Source: Metaphire vulgaris (Eukaryota; Annelida; Clitellata; Crassiclitellata; Megascolecidae). Taken from it: DNA of 64,000 bases. Where the stretch lies: NCBI GenBank assembly GCA_018105865.1, contig CM030866.1, positions 3,842,951-3,906,950 of the forward strand, written 5' to 3'. The notes under the pieces are model-generated. The model ran no database searches, was not told the DNA's origin, and was given only the letters and a program-made list of their open reading frames with translations. Positions 26,124 through 37,318 of this stretch are shown one piece after another. The position numbers and the translations under genes are program-made. Numbering within the stretch: position 1 is the stretch's first letter; every line of letters begins with the position of its first letter.

Positions 26124-26479
26124 CCACTGACTTACCTCAATTCGTCGAAATGTGCCCACTTCAATCACCAACTCCGCTACCAACCCAACCGTCGTCTACG
26201 CTTTTTCAACGCAGCGCCAGAACTGCGGAGTTCAATTCCAACATTCCCCGCTGCCTACGCCCTATACGTCACGGTCAGGCTGCTTTCGAATCACAATTTG
26301 TTTCTATTTTTGTGGTTTACCTTCAAGCTTGCCGATCAAATCTTATTATTATCTTTTTTTCAAAATCATTATCTTCATAACCAAGTCGGTGACCACTCTT
26401 GATATGTATGCAATTAGCCACCAAAATATCGGTGCCAACATTAAATGTATCTGCTTTTGTCTGATTTGTCACTGCTTCG

Positions 26480-26660
26480 CAGTGGCGGATCCAAGATTTG
26501 GCAAGTTGAGGGCCGTTGAGGTGGCAACTTCTAATCATGGGGCCAACCATTTGTTGTTAGGTATGTAGTATTAAGTATAGGGTCCCAACAGGAGGCCACT
26601 GGGGAGGCAGGCATTTAATAGGGGGCACGGCCCTCAGGCCCCCCTATGGAGCCGCCACTG
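26480..26660 (+). mobile_element. hAT-type MITE, CAGTGGCGGCTC family (copy 5), left border of satellite island 2
   Basis: Outer flank CTGCTTCG (26472-26479) is identical to the outer flank of copy 6. Inner flank CCTATAGA (26661-26668) is satellite sequence. Confidence 0.85.
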
Positions 26661-26933
26661 CCTATAGATCGAAATTGAGAATATGATAATAATTGACAAT
26701 TCTTGCCAATATTAAAGCAGTAAAGATGGAACAAGAGGAAAGTGTGGATTTTGTCGATAATTTCTTCAAATCGATTAGATTTTTCGACATCAAGGCCCAA
26801 TAAACCCTCTATTCAAAAGGCCTTCGATAACGAATCAACATAGTAAAGTTGATAAGCCGTATGATTGTTCATTTTGTGGATAAAAGCATGAAACATTGAC
26901 ACTTCTTATAATTTAGTAACATTCTGTCCAGAG

Positions 26934-27095
26934 GCATTCGAATAAACTAAAGGGTAGGGGTACCCCTAGGGGTATGGCAAGGGCTAGGGGGACCCCTAGA
27001 GGTAGTGGTACCCATAAGGCTAGGAGTAGGGGAACCCCTAGAGGTAGTGGTACCCATAAGGCTAGGAGTAGGGGAACCCCTTGGGATAGGGTAGG
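26934..27095. repeat. 42-base minisatellite
   Basis: About two full and two partial units built on GAGGTAGTGGTACCCATAAG and GGGGAACCCCT, themselves short palindromes. Within the block inserted in satellite island 2. Confidence 0.85.
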
Positions 27096-27104
27096 GAAAT
27101 CAAA

Positions 27105-27640
27105 AGTGCTAGCCATTCACACGTCTGCCAATACCATTCTCTGTAGTTTAATATCAAAAAGTGCTAGGCATTCAGAATTTTGCCTGTCGTATCCTCTATT
27201 GCGTAAATTGGACATTTTAAAGAACATTTTTAAACTACAGAGAATGGTATTGGCGGACATGTGAATGGCTAGCACTTTTGACAGAGAAGTGAAGAGCACC
27301 TGCTAATCAAGTTTTTTGAGAAATTAGGCCACTATCTCTTGAATATCAAAAGTGCTTGGCATTCAGAATTTTGCCTGTGGTATTCTCTAATGCGTAAATT
27401 GGACATTTTAAAGGACATTTTTAAACTACAGAGAATGGTATTGGCGGACGTGTGAATGGCTAGCACTTTTGACAGAGAAGTGAAGAGCACCTGCTAATCA
27501 AGTTTTTTGAGAAATTAGGCCACTATCTCTTGAATATCAAAAGTGCTTGGCATTCAGAATTTTGCCTGTGGTATTCTCTAATGCGTAAATTGAACATTTT
27601 AAAGGACATTTTTAATCTACAGAGAATGGTATTGGCAACA
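27105..27640. repeat. ~190-base tandem repeat containing a large inverted repeat
   Basis: AGTGCTNGGCATTCAGAATT recurs at about 27157, 27350 and 27540. Each unit ends with TACAGAGAATGGTATTGGCG. The first unit is preceded by the reverse complement (CCATTCACACGTCTGCCAAT, CATTCTCTGTAGTTTA), giving an inverted repeat of about 45 bases. Confidence 0.85.
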
Positions 27641-29126
27641 TTACTCATGTGGATGGACAATTGTGCCAGTTTTCATCACAATCTGAGATGGTGACGTCCG
27701 ATTTTATTCAAAAGCGTGTTGATTTGATGCGGAATTACCCTTTTCGTTTTTTAGTTTCGGAGGAAAAGTGAAATGAAATGATAGTATTCATATCTGTACA
27801 CTCTATAAGCACAATTATTACTTAGTATTGTTTATTTGGCACTGTATCGATTGTCATTTGTCTACGTACTGCAGCTCAAGCGGAATTTATTATACAAATT
27901 ACCAAGAAAATTTATGGTGCCAAATTGCATGGTAAGAGATTACAAAAACGTATGCATCCTTTGGGGAAATTTTTCAGGGCCATGTACCCTATAACTGTGC
28001 CAAGTGGCATGCTTTTATCCAGAAGTGAACGATTCTTGGCTTTTATGGACGTTACCCACTGAACTAATAGGCTTCTCTCACAGAGCGATTTAATTATAAA
28101 ACTTGTTTTTGATGTCTATAAGACCTGTTGTGTAATGAATCAGATATCTTAATACGCGGGTCTTCCCTCGATCACCCTACTAGCCATTTCCAAAGATATT
28201 CTGTAGGACTTTCATTTAGTTGATATCCCTCGTTCTCGTACAGTCAATGCATGGCGTTAGTGTGTAGTATGAAATGGCTGGAAGTGCTCTATTTCGAACC
28301 CTAAGATCGAAATTGAGAATGATATTACTGATTATTTTTGCAAAGTTTAAACAATGAAGACGGAACAAGAGGAAAATACGGATTTTGTTGGATAATTTCT
28401 TCAAATCGATTAGATTTTTCGATATCAAGTATTCAAGGCCCAATAAACCCTCTATTCAAAAGGCCTTCAATAGGCTTCTCTCTCTCACACAGCGATTTAA
28501 TTATAAAACTTGTTTTTGATGTCTGTAAGACCTGTTGTATAATGAACCAGATATCTTAATACGCGACTCTATACCCTCGATTAGCCTACTAGCCATTCCC
28601 AAGATATTCGGCAGGACTTTCATTTAGTTGATGTCTCTCGTTCTCGTACAGTCAATGCATGGCGTTAGTGTGTAGTATGAAATGGCTGGGAATGCTCCAT
28701 TTCGAACCCTGTAGATCTAAATTGAGAATGATATTATTCATTATTCTTGCAAAGTTTAAACAATGAAGATGGAACAAGAGGAAAATGTGGACTTTGTTGG
28801 ATAATTTCTTCAAATCGATTAGATTTTTCGATATCAAGGCCCAATAATTTCAATAAACCCTCTATTCAACAGGCCTTCAATAGGCTTCTCGCACACAGCG
28901 ATTTAATTATAAAACTTGTTTTCGATGTCTATAAGACCTGTTGTATAATTAACCAGATATCTTAATAGCCTACGTCGCTCTTTCCCCGATCGCCTTTAAT
29001 TACTAGCCATTCCTCAAGATATTCGGCAGGATTTTCATTTAGTTGATGTCCCTCGTTCTCGTACAGTCAATGGCGTTAGTGTGTAGTATGAAATGGCTGG
29101 GAGTGCTCTATTTCGAACCCTGTAGA

Positions 29127-29299
29127 CAGTGGCGGTTCCAGGATTTGGCAAGTGAGGGGCCGTTGGAGTGGCAACTTCTAATCATGCGGGGTCAACCATT
29201 TGTTGTTAGGTATGTAGTATTAAATATAGGGTCCCAACAGGGGGCCAGGCACTCAATAGGGGTACGGGCCCCCCAGGCCACCCTGTGGAGCCGCCACTG
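29127..29299 (+). mobile_element. hAT-type MITE, CAGTGGCGGCTC family (copy 6), right border of satellite island 2
   Basis: Inner flank CCTGTAGA (29119-29126) matches the inner flank of copy 5 at 7 of 8 bases. Outer flank CTGCTTCG (29300-29307) is identical to the outer flank of copy 5. Same orientation as copy 5. Confidence 0.85.
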
Positions 29300-29850
29300 C
29301 TGCTTCGAGGTGTAAATAACTGTAATTAGATTCTAGCTTTAACTGATTTATTTAACATAATGAAGCAATGTATACATCTTCCCCCACTGCTGTAAAACAC
29401 TTTAGTTCGGTAGGCTAGACGGTTAGACCCCCTCCAACTTCTCGCGAGTCTATAGCTAGCTATGAACGGGGAAAGGTATAGGAGTCGGCTCCCCACTTTT
29501 TCATCCAGGTTTACTCCTATGCACTCAACTATATAATAGGCCTATCACTCCGGTTATCATCGACGTGGAGTTGTTGATCAATAACGAAACATTATTTCAT
29601 TAGGTCTACATCTCAAATTTAAGCTAAATATGAATCTTAGTTGACGCTATAAAAGATCGATTTGGTCGTCGCGACGTAGATTTAGATCTGCTGTCAATGT
29701 CTACTTCAGTGGCGTAACCAGGGCTCTGGAATAGGGGAAGACGTCGACATTTTAGAGCAAAAACTGTACGAGCAAAATAGGCCTGGGTCGTCCAGTAGTT
29801 CTTGCCAGATTCGTGTATTATATTTCCTTCCGATTTTCTTACCTAACTTC

Positions 29851-30025
29851 CAGTGGCGGCTCTAGGATTTGGCAACGTTGGGGTGGCAACTTTAATCATG
29901 GGGGCAACCATTTGTCGTTTAATGTATGTAGCATTAAGTATAGGGTCCCAACTAGGGGGTCACTGGGGGGCAGGCACTCAATAGGGGGCACGGGTCCCCC
30001 TGGCCGCCCGGTGGAGCCGCCACTG
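29851..30025 (+). mobile_element. hAT-type MITE, CAGTGGCGGCTC family (copy 7)
   Basis: Perfect 8-bp flanks CTAACTTC at 29843-29850 and 30026-30033. Confidence 0.92.
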
Positions 30026-30151
30026 CTAACTTCCCCGAAAATTTCTCAACGGTTTTGCTCAAATCTCACGATCGAGTCTGAATATATGGGGGCGGGGGCT
30101 TGTCTGAATAGTCCCCCGTGGGTAGGCCTTTAGTTCATCGGTCGACATACT

Positions 30152-30231
30152 TTAACCCCTTAACTGGGTATTTAACTGTAACTCAATGTAAAATGGACGG
30201 ATATATCCGGGGTCCCCAGTTAAGGGGTTAA
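30152..30231. mobile_element. TTAA-ended palindromic element, copy 2
   Basis: 80 bases; contains CTGTAACTCAATGTAAAATG and GGATATATCC. Ends 5 bases from the innexin stop codon, inside its 3' UTR. Confidence 0.88.
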
Positions 30232-30236
30232 GCGCC

Positions 30237-31770
30237 TCAGCAGCACTTGCAGCACGACCGACGATGTTTTTCGTCGCCTTCGTCCTCTATTTCCCTCGAT
30301 TCAGTCGAGTGCTTATTCTTGTAGTTGTCCCACAGACTCTTCGTCAGTTCCGTCGCCGTTATAGAATCGGCGTTCTGGGAGACCAGCTGCAGGATAAAGG
30401 CTCCGTCCTGTTTCAGATATTCCGCCACGAATGTCCGGCACCTCTTCTTCTCCAAGTCGTCCAACTTCCCCGTGTAATCCAGGTGCTGCGATACGTAGTT
30501 CTGTCGGAATCTGGCGTGCGCGAATCGGTACAGCCACTTGACGGACGAATAGCAGGTCGCCGCCGCTACGGCAACCATCCAGAACCACAGGAAGAGGTAG
30601 ATCTTCTCGTTAAACTGGTTTATCGGCAGGACGCACTGGACGGTGTACCGGTGGACGTTGCCCAGCCTCCGTATGCGGAAGTCGCAGAGGGTGACCCTGG
30701 GGAAGCGCGCCGATTCGGTCCAGTCGATCCCGTTGATGGCGTCGGCGATGACATCGATGCCGTACATGTGAAAGTTCGACCCGAGCAGGACGTCAAGTAT
30801 GAAGAGCTGTGCGATGACGTTTGTCACGTACAGGACCTTGACGAGCATGTACAGCATGACAAGGTAGTTGCCTTTTCGGCGTCCGCACGCCCTGCAGGTG
30901 GCGAGCGACAGACAGTGCTTGATGCTGATGGTACACCTGTAGCCTTTCACGTCTGTCGTCTGCATTGTTAGGAACCTGATAGGAAAATGCACAGGATCAT
31001 ATTTTTAACCCCTTAACCGTGTGTTTAACTGTAACTCAATGTAAAATGGACGGATATATCCGTGACGCCCAGGTAAGGGGTTAAACAATCAAAGTCAAAG
31101 GGTTTTTAGTAGAGATATCCATGGATCAAATTTCTAGAACCCCCATGCAGTGCTTATTCTAGCCACCTTGACATTGGGGGATTTTGAAATGTTGGGGGGG
31201 GGGCAAGGTCTGAGTCTCCACTTTTGGGGGGAAATTTCCATCCTCCAGCCAACATATAAAAAAATTGTGGGGGGATTTTAAAACTTGGGGGATTCCCCCA
31301 GAGAAGGCCTAGAATAAAGTTCAATAAACACTGGTAGAACCAAATCCAACCCATCAAATTTCCAAACCAACCAAAACCAAACCCATACCGGCAATAGGAT
31401 TACTTGACCTAACCCAACTCACCGTGGGCCTATAATAGGCTACATTACAATTCTTAAAATATGGCTTATTTTTCTGACCCAACCCAACTCACCATAGACC
31501 TAACTGCGGAAAAGGCTGACCCACTCCAACAAATGGGTTAGCCCAACCCATGGCGTCTTTGGTTTTAGTGCAAGAGTTGTGGAGAAATGGAACAGCGTCA
31601 GTTTCTACGAGGTAGGGCCTACGTGGCAGCGACACTAGCAACAGTGGCCCTAAACGATTTCAAAAGTTATCTCTGGAAACTAGGTTAGCCCATTGAACGT
31701 GGAGAGTTGCTACACTGGTTTTCACATAGGCTAACTTAGCCGCCTAAGTCACTTTAAATCACATTAGGCC

Positions 31771-31817
<47 letters not shown>

Positions 31818-31922
31818 GGCCTATTATTATTAGGCCTATTATTATTAGGCCTATTATTATTATTAATTAAGCCACTGGTGTTGGATATAACGCACCTCGT
31901 GTATTAACGTACTAAATTTTAA

Positions 31923-31980
<58 letters not shown>

Positions 31981-32646
31981 GACGATTTGTGAAGCGCCGT
32001 ATCATAGCCATTGGCCAAAGCCAAAAGCGCTGTACAGTGTCAACAGTCAACTATACGATATGGTGAATATATACTGTTTTAGAGTCCTTTAATTAAGAGT
32101 TTTTAAAGCCCCCCGCTAAGTACGCTATAACGAAGTCCTACTGTACCTATCGATCTGTACTGTCATGTGTTGTCTGGTCTTTTCCTTGACCTCTGCCATC
32201 TCCGTTTGGTTGAACGTCTGCGCCGCCGAAACGATGCTGCTGATGTCGACTCCCGACCGACGGTTGAGCGTATGCCAGACGACGTTCGGCAAGTAGAAGA
32301 ACAGCGCCTGGAGCAGGAGGATCAACGGCAGCCACTGGTAGTAGGGTATCATCTGCCGAGTCCCCTCCTCCTCGGCCTTCGGAACCGGCCGGTCGTTCGG
32401 CAGGTAGTAGGTGTTCCGGATCCAGCAGTAGCTGTTGGCGTAGTCCGCCTGGTTGTCGGTGAAGTGGGCGGGGACCCAGCAGTTGATCGGGTCGCCGACG
32501 AACTGCTTCGACGTCACCAGAACGGCGAAGATGATGAGCAGGAGCGTCGTCTGGACGTGGTTGAAACGGTCGATGACGTCATCGTCGTTTCCGCTTCCGG
32601 AAAGTTTGAGTTTTTCCAGGCCCACGGCGCTGAAGATGGCCTCCAT
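30237..32646 (-). CDS. Innexin gap-junction protein (complete, 2 exons)
   Basis: Four-pass membrane channel protein that forms invertebrate gap junctions and hemichannels. Exon 1 is 32147-32646 and exon 2 is 30237-30975, joined in phase 2, giving 412 residues, the usual innexin length. Seen in order: TM1 with ILLIIFAVLV-like hydrophobic run, first extracellular loop with INCWVPAHF and NSYCWI, the innexin signature PYYQWLPLILLLQALFFYLP opening TM2, TM3 around residues 205-225 (VLYVTNVIAQLFIL), second loop cysteines in TLCDF and QCVLPIN, and TM4 (YLFLWFWMVAVAAATCYS). The charged cytoplasmic tail ends in SCCKCC, an unusual cysteine cluster. TTAA-ended palindromic repeats lie 6 bases after the stop and about 30 bases upstream of the exon 2 acceptor. 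A possible acceptor (CTGACAG) just before the ATG suggests a 5' UTR intron. Confidence 0.97.
31005..31084. mobile_element. TTAA-ended palindromic element, copy 3
   Basis: Same orientation and internal sequence as copy 2. Lies 29 bases upstream of the innexin exon 2 acceptor, so its edge may overlap the branch-point region. Confidence 0.88.
31148..31333. mobile_element. MITE, CAGTGTTTAT family (copy 3)
   Basis: CAGTGCTTATTCTAGCCACC to AATAAACACTG. A clean target duplication is not evident. Innexin intron. Confidence 0.75.
31770..32090. repeat. (ATT)n arrays with AGGCCTATT interruptions and SINE-like flank
   Basis: ATT arrays at 31770-31866 and 31922-31979, the first interrupted by repeated AGGCCT. 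The second joins CGACGATTTGTGAAGCGCCG and CCAAAAGCGCTGTACAGT. Innexin intron. Confidence 0.85.
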
Positions 32647-32700
32647 GACTCGGATTCGCTGTCAGCTAAGATCGCAACGCACAGTTACCTATAGGATAGG

Positions 32701-32885
<185 letters not shown>

Positions 32886-32927
32886 CATAAACCTGCTGTA
32901 TTAGCTATAGGACTAGAGGACAAAGGC

Positions 32928-33184
32928 CAGAGGCGTATCGAGTGTATCCGGCTCCCGGGGGGGGGAGGCAAGGTGTACTGTTGGCGCCCTCAACTAGCCT
33001 ACTGACGAGCAAAAGATCATCACGGAGAGGGGCGCCGTGGAGAGTTGAACTCCACGGCGCCCTCTCCTATGGTCCTGACGAGCAAAAAAAGGTCGTCGCA
33101 ATTTGTCTTATTTATTATTTATCCAAAACCCGATTTTGGCGCCCCCTCACCTCGGCGCCCCCTGCCCCCCTCGCTACGCCTCTG
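32928..33184. mobile_element. hAT-type MITE, CAGAGGCGTATCGAG ends
   Basis: CAGAGGCGTATCGAG to CTCGCTACGCCTCTG. Flanks ACAAAGGC (32920-32927) and GCAAAGGC (33185-33192), 7 of 8 identical. Confidence 0.82.
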
Positions 33185-33457
33185 GCAAAGGCTTAGATTA
33201 CGCAGCAATTAACCATGATGCATGGGGTGAAACATAGAACATAGTATTTCTCGCTCAGGGCAGACCCTACTGAACCACTCTAAACCTTGTTGTTGTCATT
33301 ATTACTTTTAATTATATATTTCTTTATATTTCTTCAGTATTAATAAGCGCTATTTTTGAAAAATGCATTTCCCTGACGCAATATATTAGGCCTATGCAAG
33401 CGTTTATATGGTATTCTGTGTGGCGATAATAAAAAAAGAAGCCGATGAGGTTAGACC

Positions 33458-33460
<3 letters not shown>

Positions 33461-33526
<66 letters not shown>
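33461..33526. repeat. (TA)n microsatellite
   Basis: About 33 TA units. Confidence 0.97.
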
Positions 33527-33529
<3 letters not shown>

Positions 33530-34430
33530 GAAATGTAGCAAAATCAAGTGGAGAGAGACAACAAAAGGCACAGTCTAAAACGTTACATTTTATCATTAGG
33601 CCTATGAACTTATTTTCAAGGTTTTCCGATATAGGCTAGGCCTACCTCCTACTGGCTCGTACCGTCACAAAAGGCACTGGTCTTAATCCAGGTGAGCTTC
33701 GAAGATGCCTTGATAATTTCCTGCGCAGTTAATTAACAGAGGACGATCGCTTCGATTGTACAGTATATTCGTTAGAAAATCTGAGATCACTGTTTTTCGA
33801 CTTGGTCATAATCCAACCAAATACTGACGACGATTCTTCAACGTTTTAAGTTCAACGCAAGAACACACAGTTAAGGACCATGAACGCAACACTTTGCTAT
33901 TGATAAGCAATTTACCGTCCTTTCTCAAACTGTCGCCCAATCTTCAGTCTTATCAGTACTGTTTTCGCTTACAATGAATTGGCCTTGTAGATAAGATCAT
34001 ATCGTGGTCCATAACTCCACATTAAAGCCTACGTGATATTGGTCGACATGCTTTCGTCATTGATGATTGGGTCTCAAATCAATCAATATCGATTACTATA
34101 GTGATCAATTGTAATTTTACAAGCATTAGGTCTATATATAGCCTTACCGAGCGATTTGACGTCGAACCGATTATACTCTTAGGCATGTCTGTACCAGCGC
34201 GCTACGCTCAGACCCCTATGGAGCTATGCCTACAACAACTAAACCAATGAAGTACAGCTCAGTATACGTGTTCACGTATAATGTAGGCTGTGTCTAAGCT
34301 GGGTTGATGTGTGAGTTAAAGTGACCAATGAGCTGATAACAAATTAAGATTTATTCACGTTGCCTTGAATTCGTCCAGCACGCTGGATATATGTTAATAT
34401 TACAAATGGCTAGGACAGGGTGGCGTAGGC
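33530..34430. other. Intergenic, no gene seen
   Basis: Low-copy AT-rich DNA with scattered AGGCCTA words; no exon-like frame or clear element. Confidence 0.35.
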
Positions 34431-34440
34431 CACATAGTGC

Positions 34441-34632
34441 AGTGTTTTATACAGGCTTGTTAGAAGGGGAGATCCTCCCAAAAAACTCAAATTCCCCCCC
34501 CCCCAAAAAAAAAATCCCAGCACTTACACAAATTTTGCATTGAACTGCGTCTTTTCCCCTCCATCCAAGTCGATTCCCTCTCCCCCGAAAGCTTCAATTT
34601 CTCCCCCAAAGGCCTGGAGTCTGGATAAAACA
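34441..34632. mobile_element. Probable MITE with CAGTGTTTTATACAGGC / GGATAAAACACYG ends
   Basis: A related block surrounds the MITE at about 1465-1806 (AAGCCTGTTAGAGGGAGGAG ... GGAGTCTGGATAAAAT). Ends are only partly inverted, so the limits are approximate. Confidence 0.45.
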
Positions 34633-34791
34633 CCGACATAGTGTATGGTACTGTAGGTGGGGCGGATGCCCTGGACGCTACTTGAAAGAGACACCAAACA
34701 TCTGAGATCTCGCTCGCTCTGCTCAGCGTTAACAAGAGAAGACAACGAGAAAACTGACTTGAACACATCATAGACCAGTTCCAGTGATATT

Positions 34792-34982
34792 TTTACACCC
34801 CCTAAAGCCTCCAACAACCCCACCCCGCCAATTTGAGACTGACACCCCTCTCCCCCAACGCCCCGCCCCAGTCTCAGCTATAGGATGACATTTTTTGCTT
34901 GTCAGACTTGTTTGGCAGGTACCCCCAGAATTTACCGGCACGCCCACCCCCGCCCCAATTAGCAATCCTAGAAATAACCCTG
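34792..34982. mobile_element. hAT-type MITE, CAGGGATATTT family (copy 2)
   Basis: CAGTGATATTTTTACACCCC to CTAGAAATAACCCTG. Flanks ACCAGTTC and ACCAATTC (7 of 8). Confidence 0.8.
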
Positions 34983-35386
34983 ACCAATTCGTATCAGTAG
35001 GCTAAAAGCAAGAAAAGTGCATCTGCAATTATAATCGTGTGTCAATAAAATATCATGCTTTGCTAATTAAAGATTCGCAAAACTGCTTATTTAATTTTCT
35101 GACCCCCTGCCACGAACGCCAACTATGGGTAGGCCTTTGTCTCGGAGATAGCATTATGCGTGCAAACATCGTAACATTTAATAGTCTTATAGGGTTTTCT
35201 ATCAGAGGCAGCGCTAGTTTTTTTGGCTGGGCGGGTCTAATGCAATCGACACAACCAGGGCCCGGCTAAGACTACCCCCCCGCCCCCGATAGAAAAACAA
35301 ATTTCTCTGCGATTTGCACGATTTGCTCGGTGCCCATGCCCGAGGCTGGGTGGGTCCGGACCCGCGGACCCACACCCAGTGGCGTA

Positions 35387-35606
35387 TTTACCATTGGGCC
35401 ATTTGGGCCATGGCCCCTTTAGTCCTTGGCCTAGCCTGTCCTCAGACCTCGACAAGCAAAAAAGGTCGTCAACTTTCCAAGCAAAAAAAGGTCAACTTTT
35501 TCCCAAAGTTGTAACTTGTCAGGTTGAAAGTGTCTTGCCCTCCCTGAAAAACAGTGAAATGACGTCTCTGGCTGGCCCCCTTACCAAAATTCTAAATACG
35601 CCACTG
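35387..35606. mobile_element. hAT-type MITE, CAGTGGCGTATTTA ends
   Basis: CAGTGGCGTATTTA to TAAATACGCCACTG with perfect flanks CCCACACC (35379-35386 and 35607-35614). It appears nested in a larger element running from about 35204 (CAGAGGCAGCGCTAG) to 35630 (CAGCGCCGCCCCTG). Confidence 0.88.
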
Positions 35607-35709
35607 CCCACACCCTCAGCGCCGCCCCTGTTTGCTTTGAAACGCAGAGGTCTAGTCTAAAAGCATATAGGCCTATCTCGCATGCACAGAGATGCGCAGT
35701 ACACAGACC

Positions 35710-35789
35710 TTAACCCCTTAACCGTGTATTTAACTGCAACTCAATGTGAAATGGACGGATATATCCGGGATCCCCAGTTAAGGGATTAA
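35710..35789. mobile_element. TTAA-ended palindromic element, copy 4
   Basis: TTAACCCCTTAACCGTG to CCAGTTAAGGGATTAA, with the CTCAATGTGAAATGGACGG core. Confidence 0.85.
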
Positions 35790-36264
35790 TAACGTTGGTA
35801 GAAATGTTATCGTTATATTGAGACATCGAGAGGTCCATGAAGTGTCCGTGAAGTGATTGCGTGATAGGACATGTTTGACAGCATGCATGACCACGCTGGA
35901 TAATTCGAACGCTAAGTCTACACCATAGGCCTACGCCTCTCAGATGAAATCTCAAAAGCACTTCGTCGTAGTTCTAGGACTGTTATGACCTGTAGAGCCA
36001 TGACTCGAATTTATAAATATCTCTTATGTCAAATAGTCTTCGCCCACACGTAACTTCGTTCTTAGAATAATCCACGTGTAACTTAATAATAATCAGGGCG
36101 CGATTTGCGGGGAAGAAGGGAGGAATCTTCCTCCCCCCACTGCCCAACTGCATCCCCCTGCTGCTACATCCCCCACCACTACATCCCCACTGCTACAGTT
36201 TCTAACAACTACATCCCCCAAGTTCGACATATCCCCCTCTACTCCAGGTCTCAAATCGCACCCT

Positions 36265-36376
<112 letters not shown>

Positions 36377-36430
36377 GAACTATACCATTACTATTGGCAG
36401 TCTTACAGCACTCCTACTACCCCTTATGTA

Positions 36431-36807
36431 CAGTGGCGGCTCTACAGGGGAGGCCCGGGGGCGTGCCCCCCCCCAACTGAGTGCCTGGCCCCCAGTGGCC
36501 CCCTGTTGGGACCCTATACTTAATACTACATACCTACCAACAAATTTTTGGCCCCCCAGGATTAGAAGTTGCCACCCCAACAGTGGCGGCTCTAGGATTT
36601 GGCAAGTGGGGGGGCCGTTGGGGTGGCAACTTCTAATCATGGGGGGGCCAACCGTTTGTTGTTTAATGTATGTAGCATTAATTAAGTATAGGGTCCCAAA
36701 AGGGGGGCCACTGAGGAGCAGACACTCAATAGGGGGCACGGGCCCCCTGGTGGAGCCGCCACTGCACCCCAACGGTCCCCACTTGCCAAATCCTGGAGCC
36801 TTCACTG
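36431..36807 (-). mobile_element. hAT-type MITE, CAGTGGCGGCTC family (copy 8), host of a nested copy
   Basis: Perfect outer flanks CTTATGTA at 36423-36430 and 36808-36815. Interrupted at 36581 by copy 9. Confidence 0.92.
36581..36764 (+). mobile_element. hAT-type MITE, CAGTGGCGGCTC family (copy 9), nested in copy 8
   Basis: Perfect 8-bp flanks CACCCCAA at 36573-36580 and 36765-36772, which are internal sequence of copy 8. Opposite orientation to its host. Confidence 0.93.
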
Positions 36808-37067
36808 CTTATGTAAGAGTGACTTGCTATTGACCCAATTTAGCGAAAGTTTGAGGAAACTTTTATAGATTTGTATGACAGCAGTGTTTTATGCAAACTC
36901 TGGGGAATTGACGTGGCTGGAGGGGTAGAGACACAGTTCTATGCAAAAATTTGTGTAAGTGCTGGGATTTTTTCTTGGGAGAAGATTTTGCCAATTGCAC
37001 CCCAATGGAAAATTGTGAAATTATGAAAACTGTAATATTACTTGTATCTTTCGTCATGTTCCCTGTT

Positions 37068-37262
37068 CAGTGGCGGCTCCACCGGGGGCCCAGGAGGGCC
37101 CGTGCCCCCCCCCCTATTGAGAGCCTGGCCACCCCAGTGGCCCCCCAGTTGGGACCCTATACTTAATGCTACATACCTTAAACAACAAATGGTTGGCTCC
37201 CCATGATTAGAAGTTGCCACCCCAACGGCCCCCCCACTTGCAAAATCCTAGAGCCGCCACTG
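37068..37262 (-). mobile_element. hAT-type MITE, CAGTGGCGGCTC family (copy 10)
   Basis: Perfect 8-bp flanks TCCCTGTT at 37060-37067 and 37263-37270. Confidence 0.92.
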
Positions 37263-37318
37263 TCCCTGTTTAGCACCCTTAAGGAAAATATTTCTTTGGA
37301 CGCCCATGTTCTGGTATC

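Larger units (their letters stand above)
26661..29126 (+). repeat. Satellite island 2: ~410-base monomers, interrupted
   Basis: A partial monomer (26661-26828), then a 1.2-kb foreign block (26829-28073), then resumed satellite with full monomers from about 28211 and 28619 and a partial one from 29034. The monomers match island 1. No coding potential seen. Confidence 0.9.

Noticed and set aside
26934..27640. CRISPR-like regular repeats
   Set aside because: The repeats have no unique spacers and the genome is clearly eukaryotic; they are a minisatellite and a tandem inverted repeat.
36380..36833. Open frames of 130-140 codons on both strands
   Set aside because: They are read through nested GGGCCC-rich MITEs whose ends and target duplications explain the whole interval.
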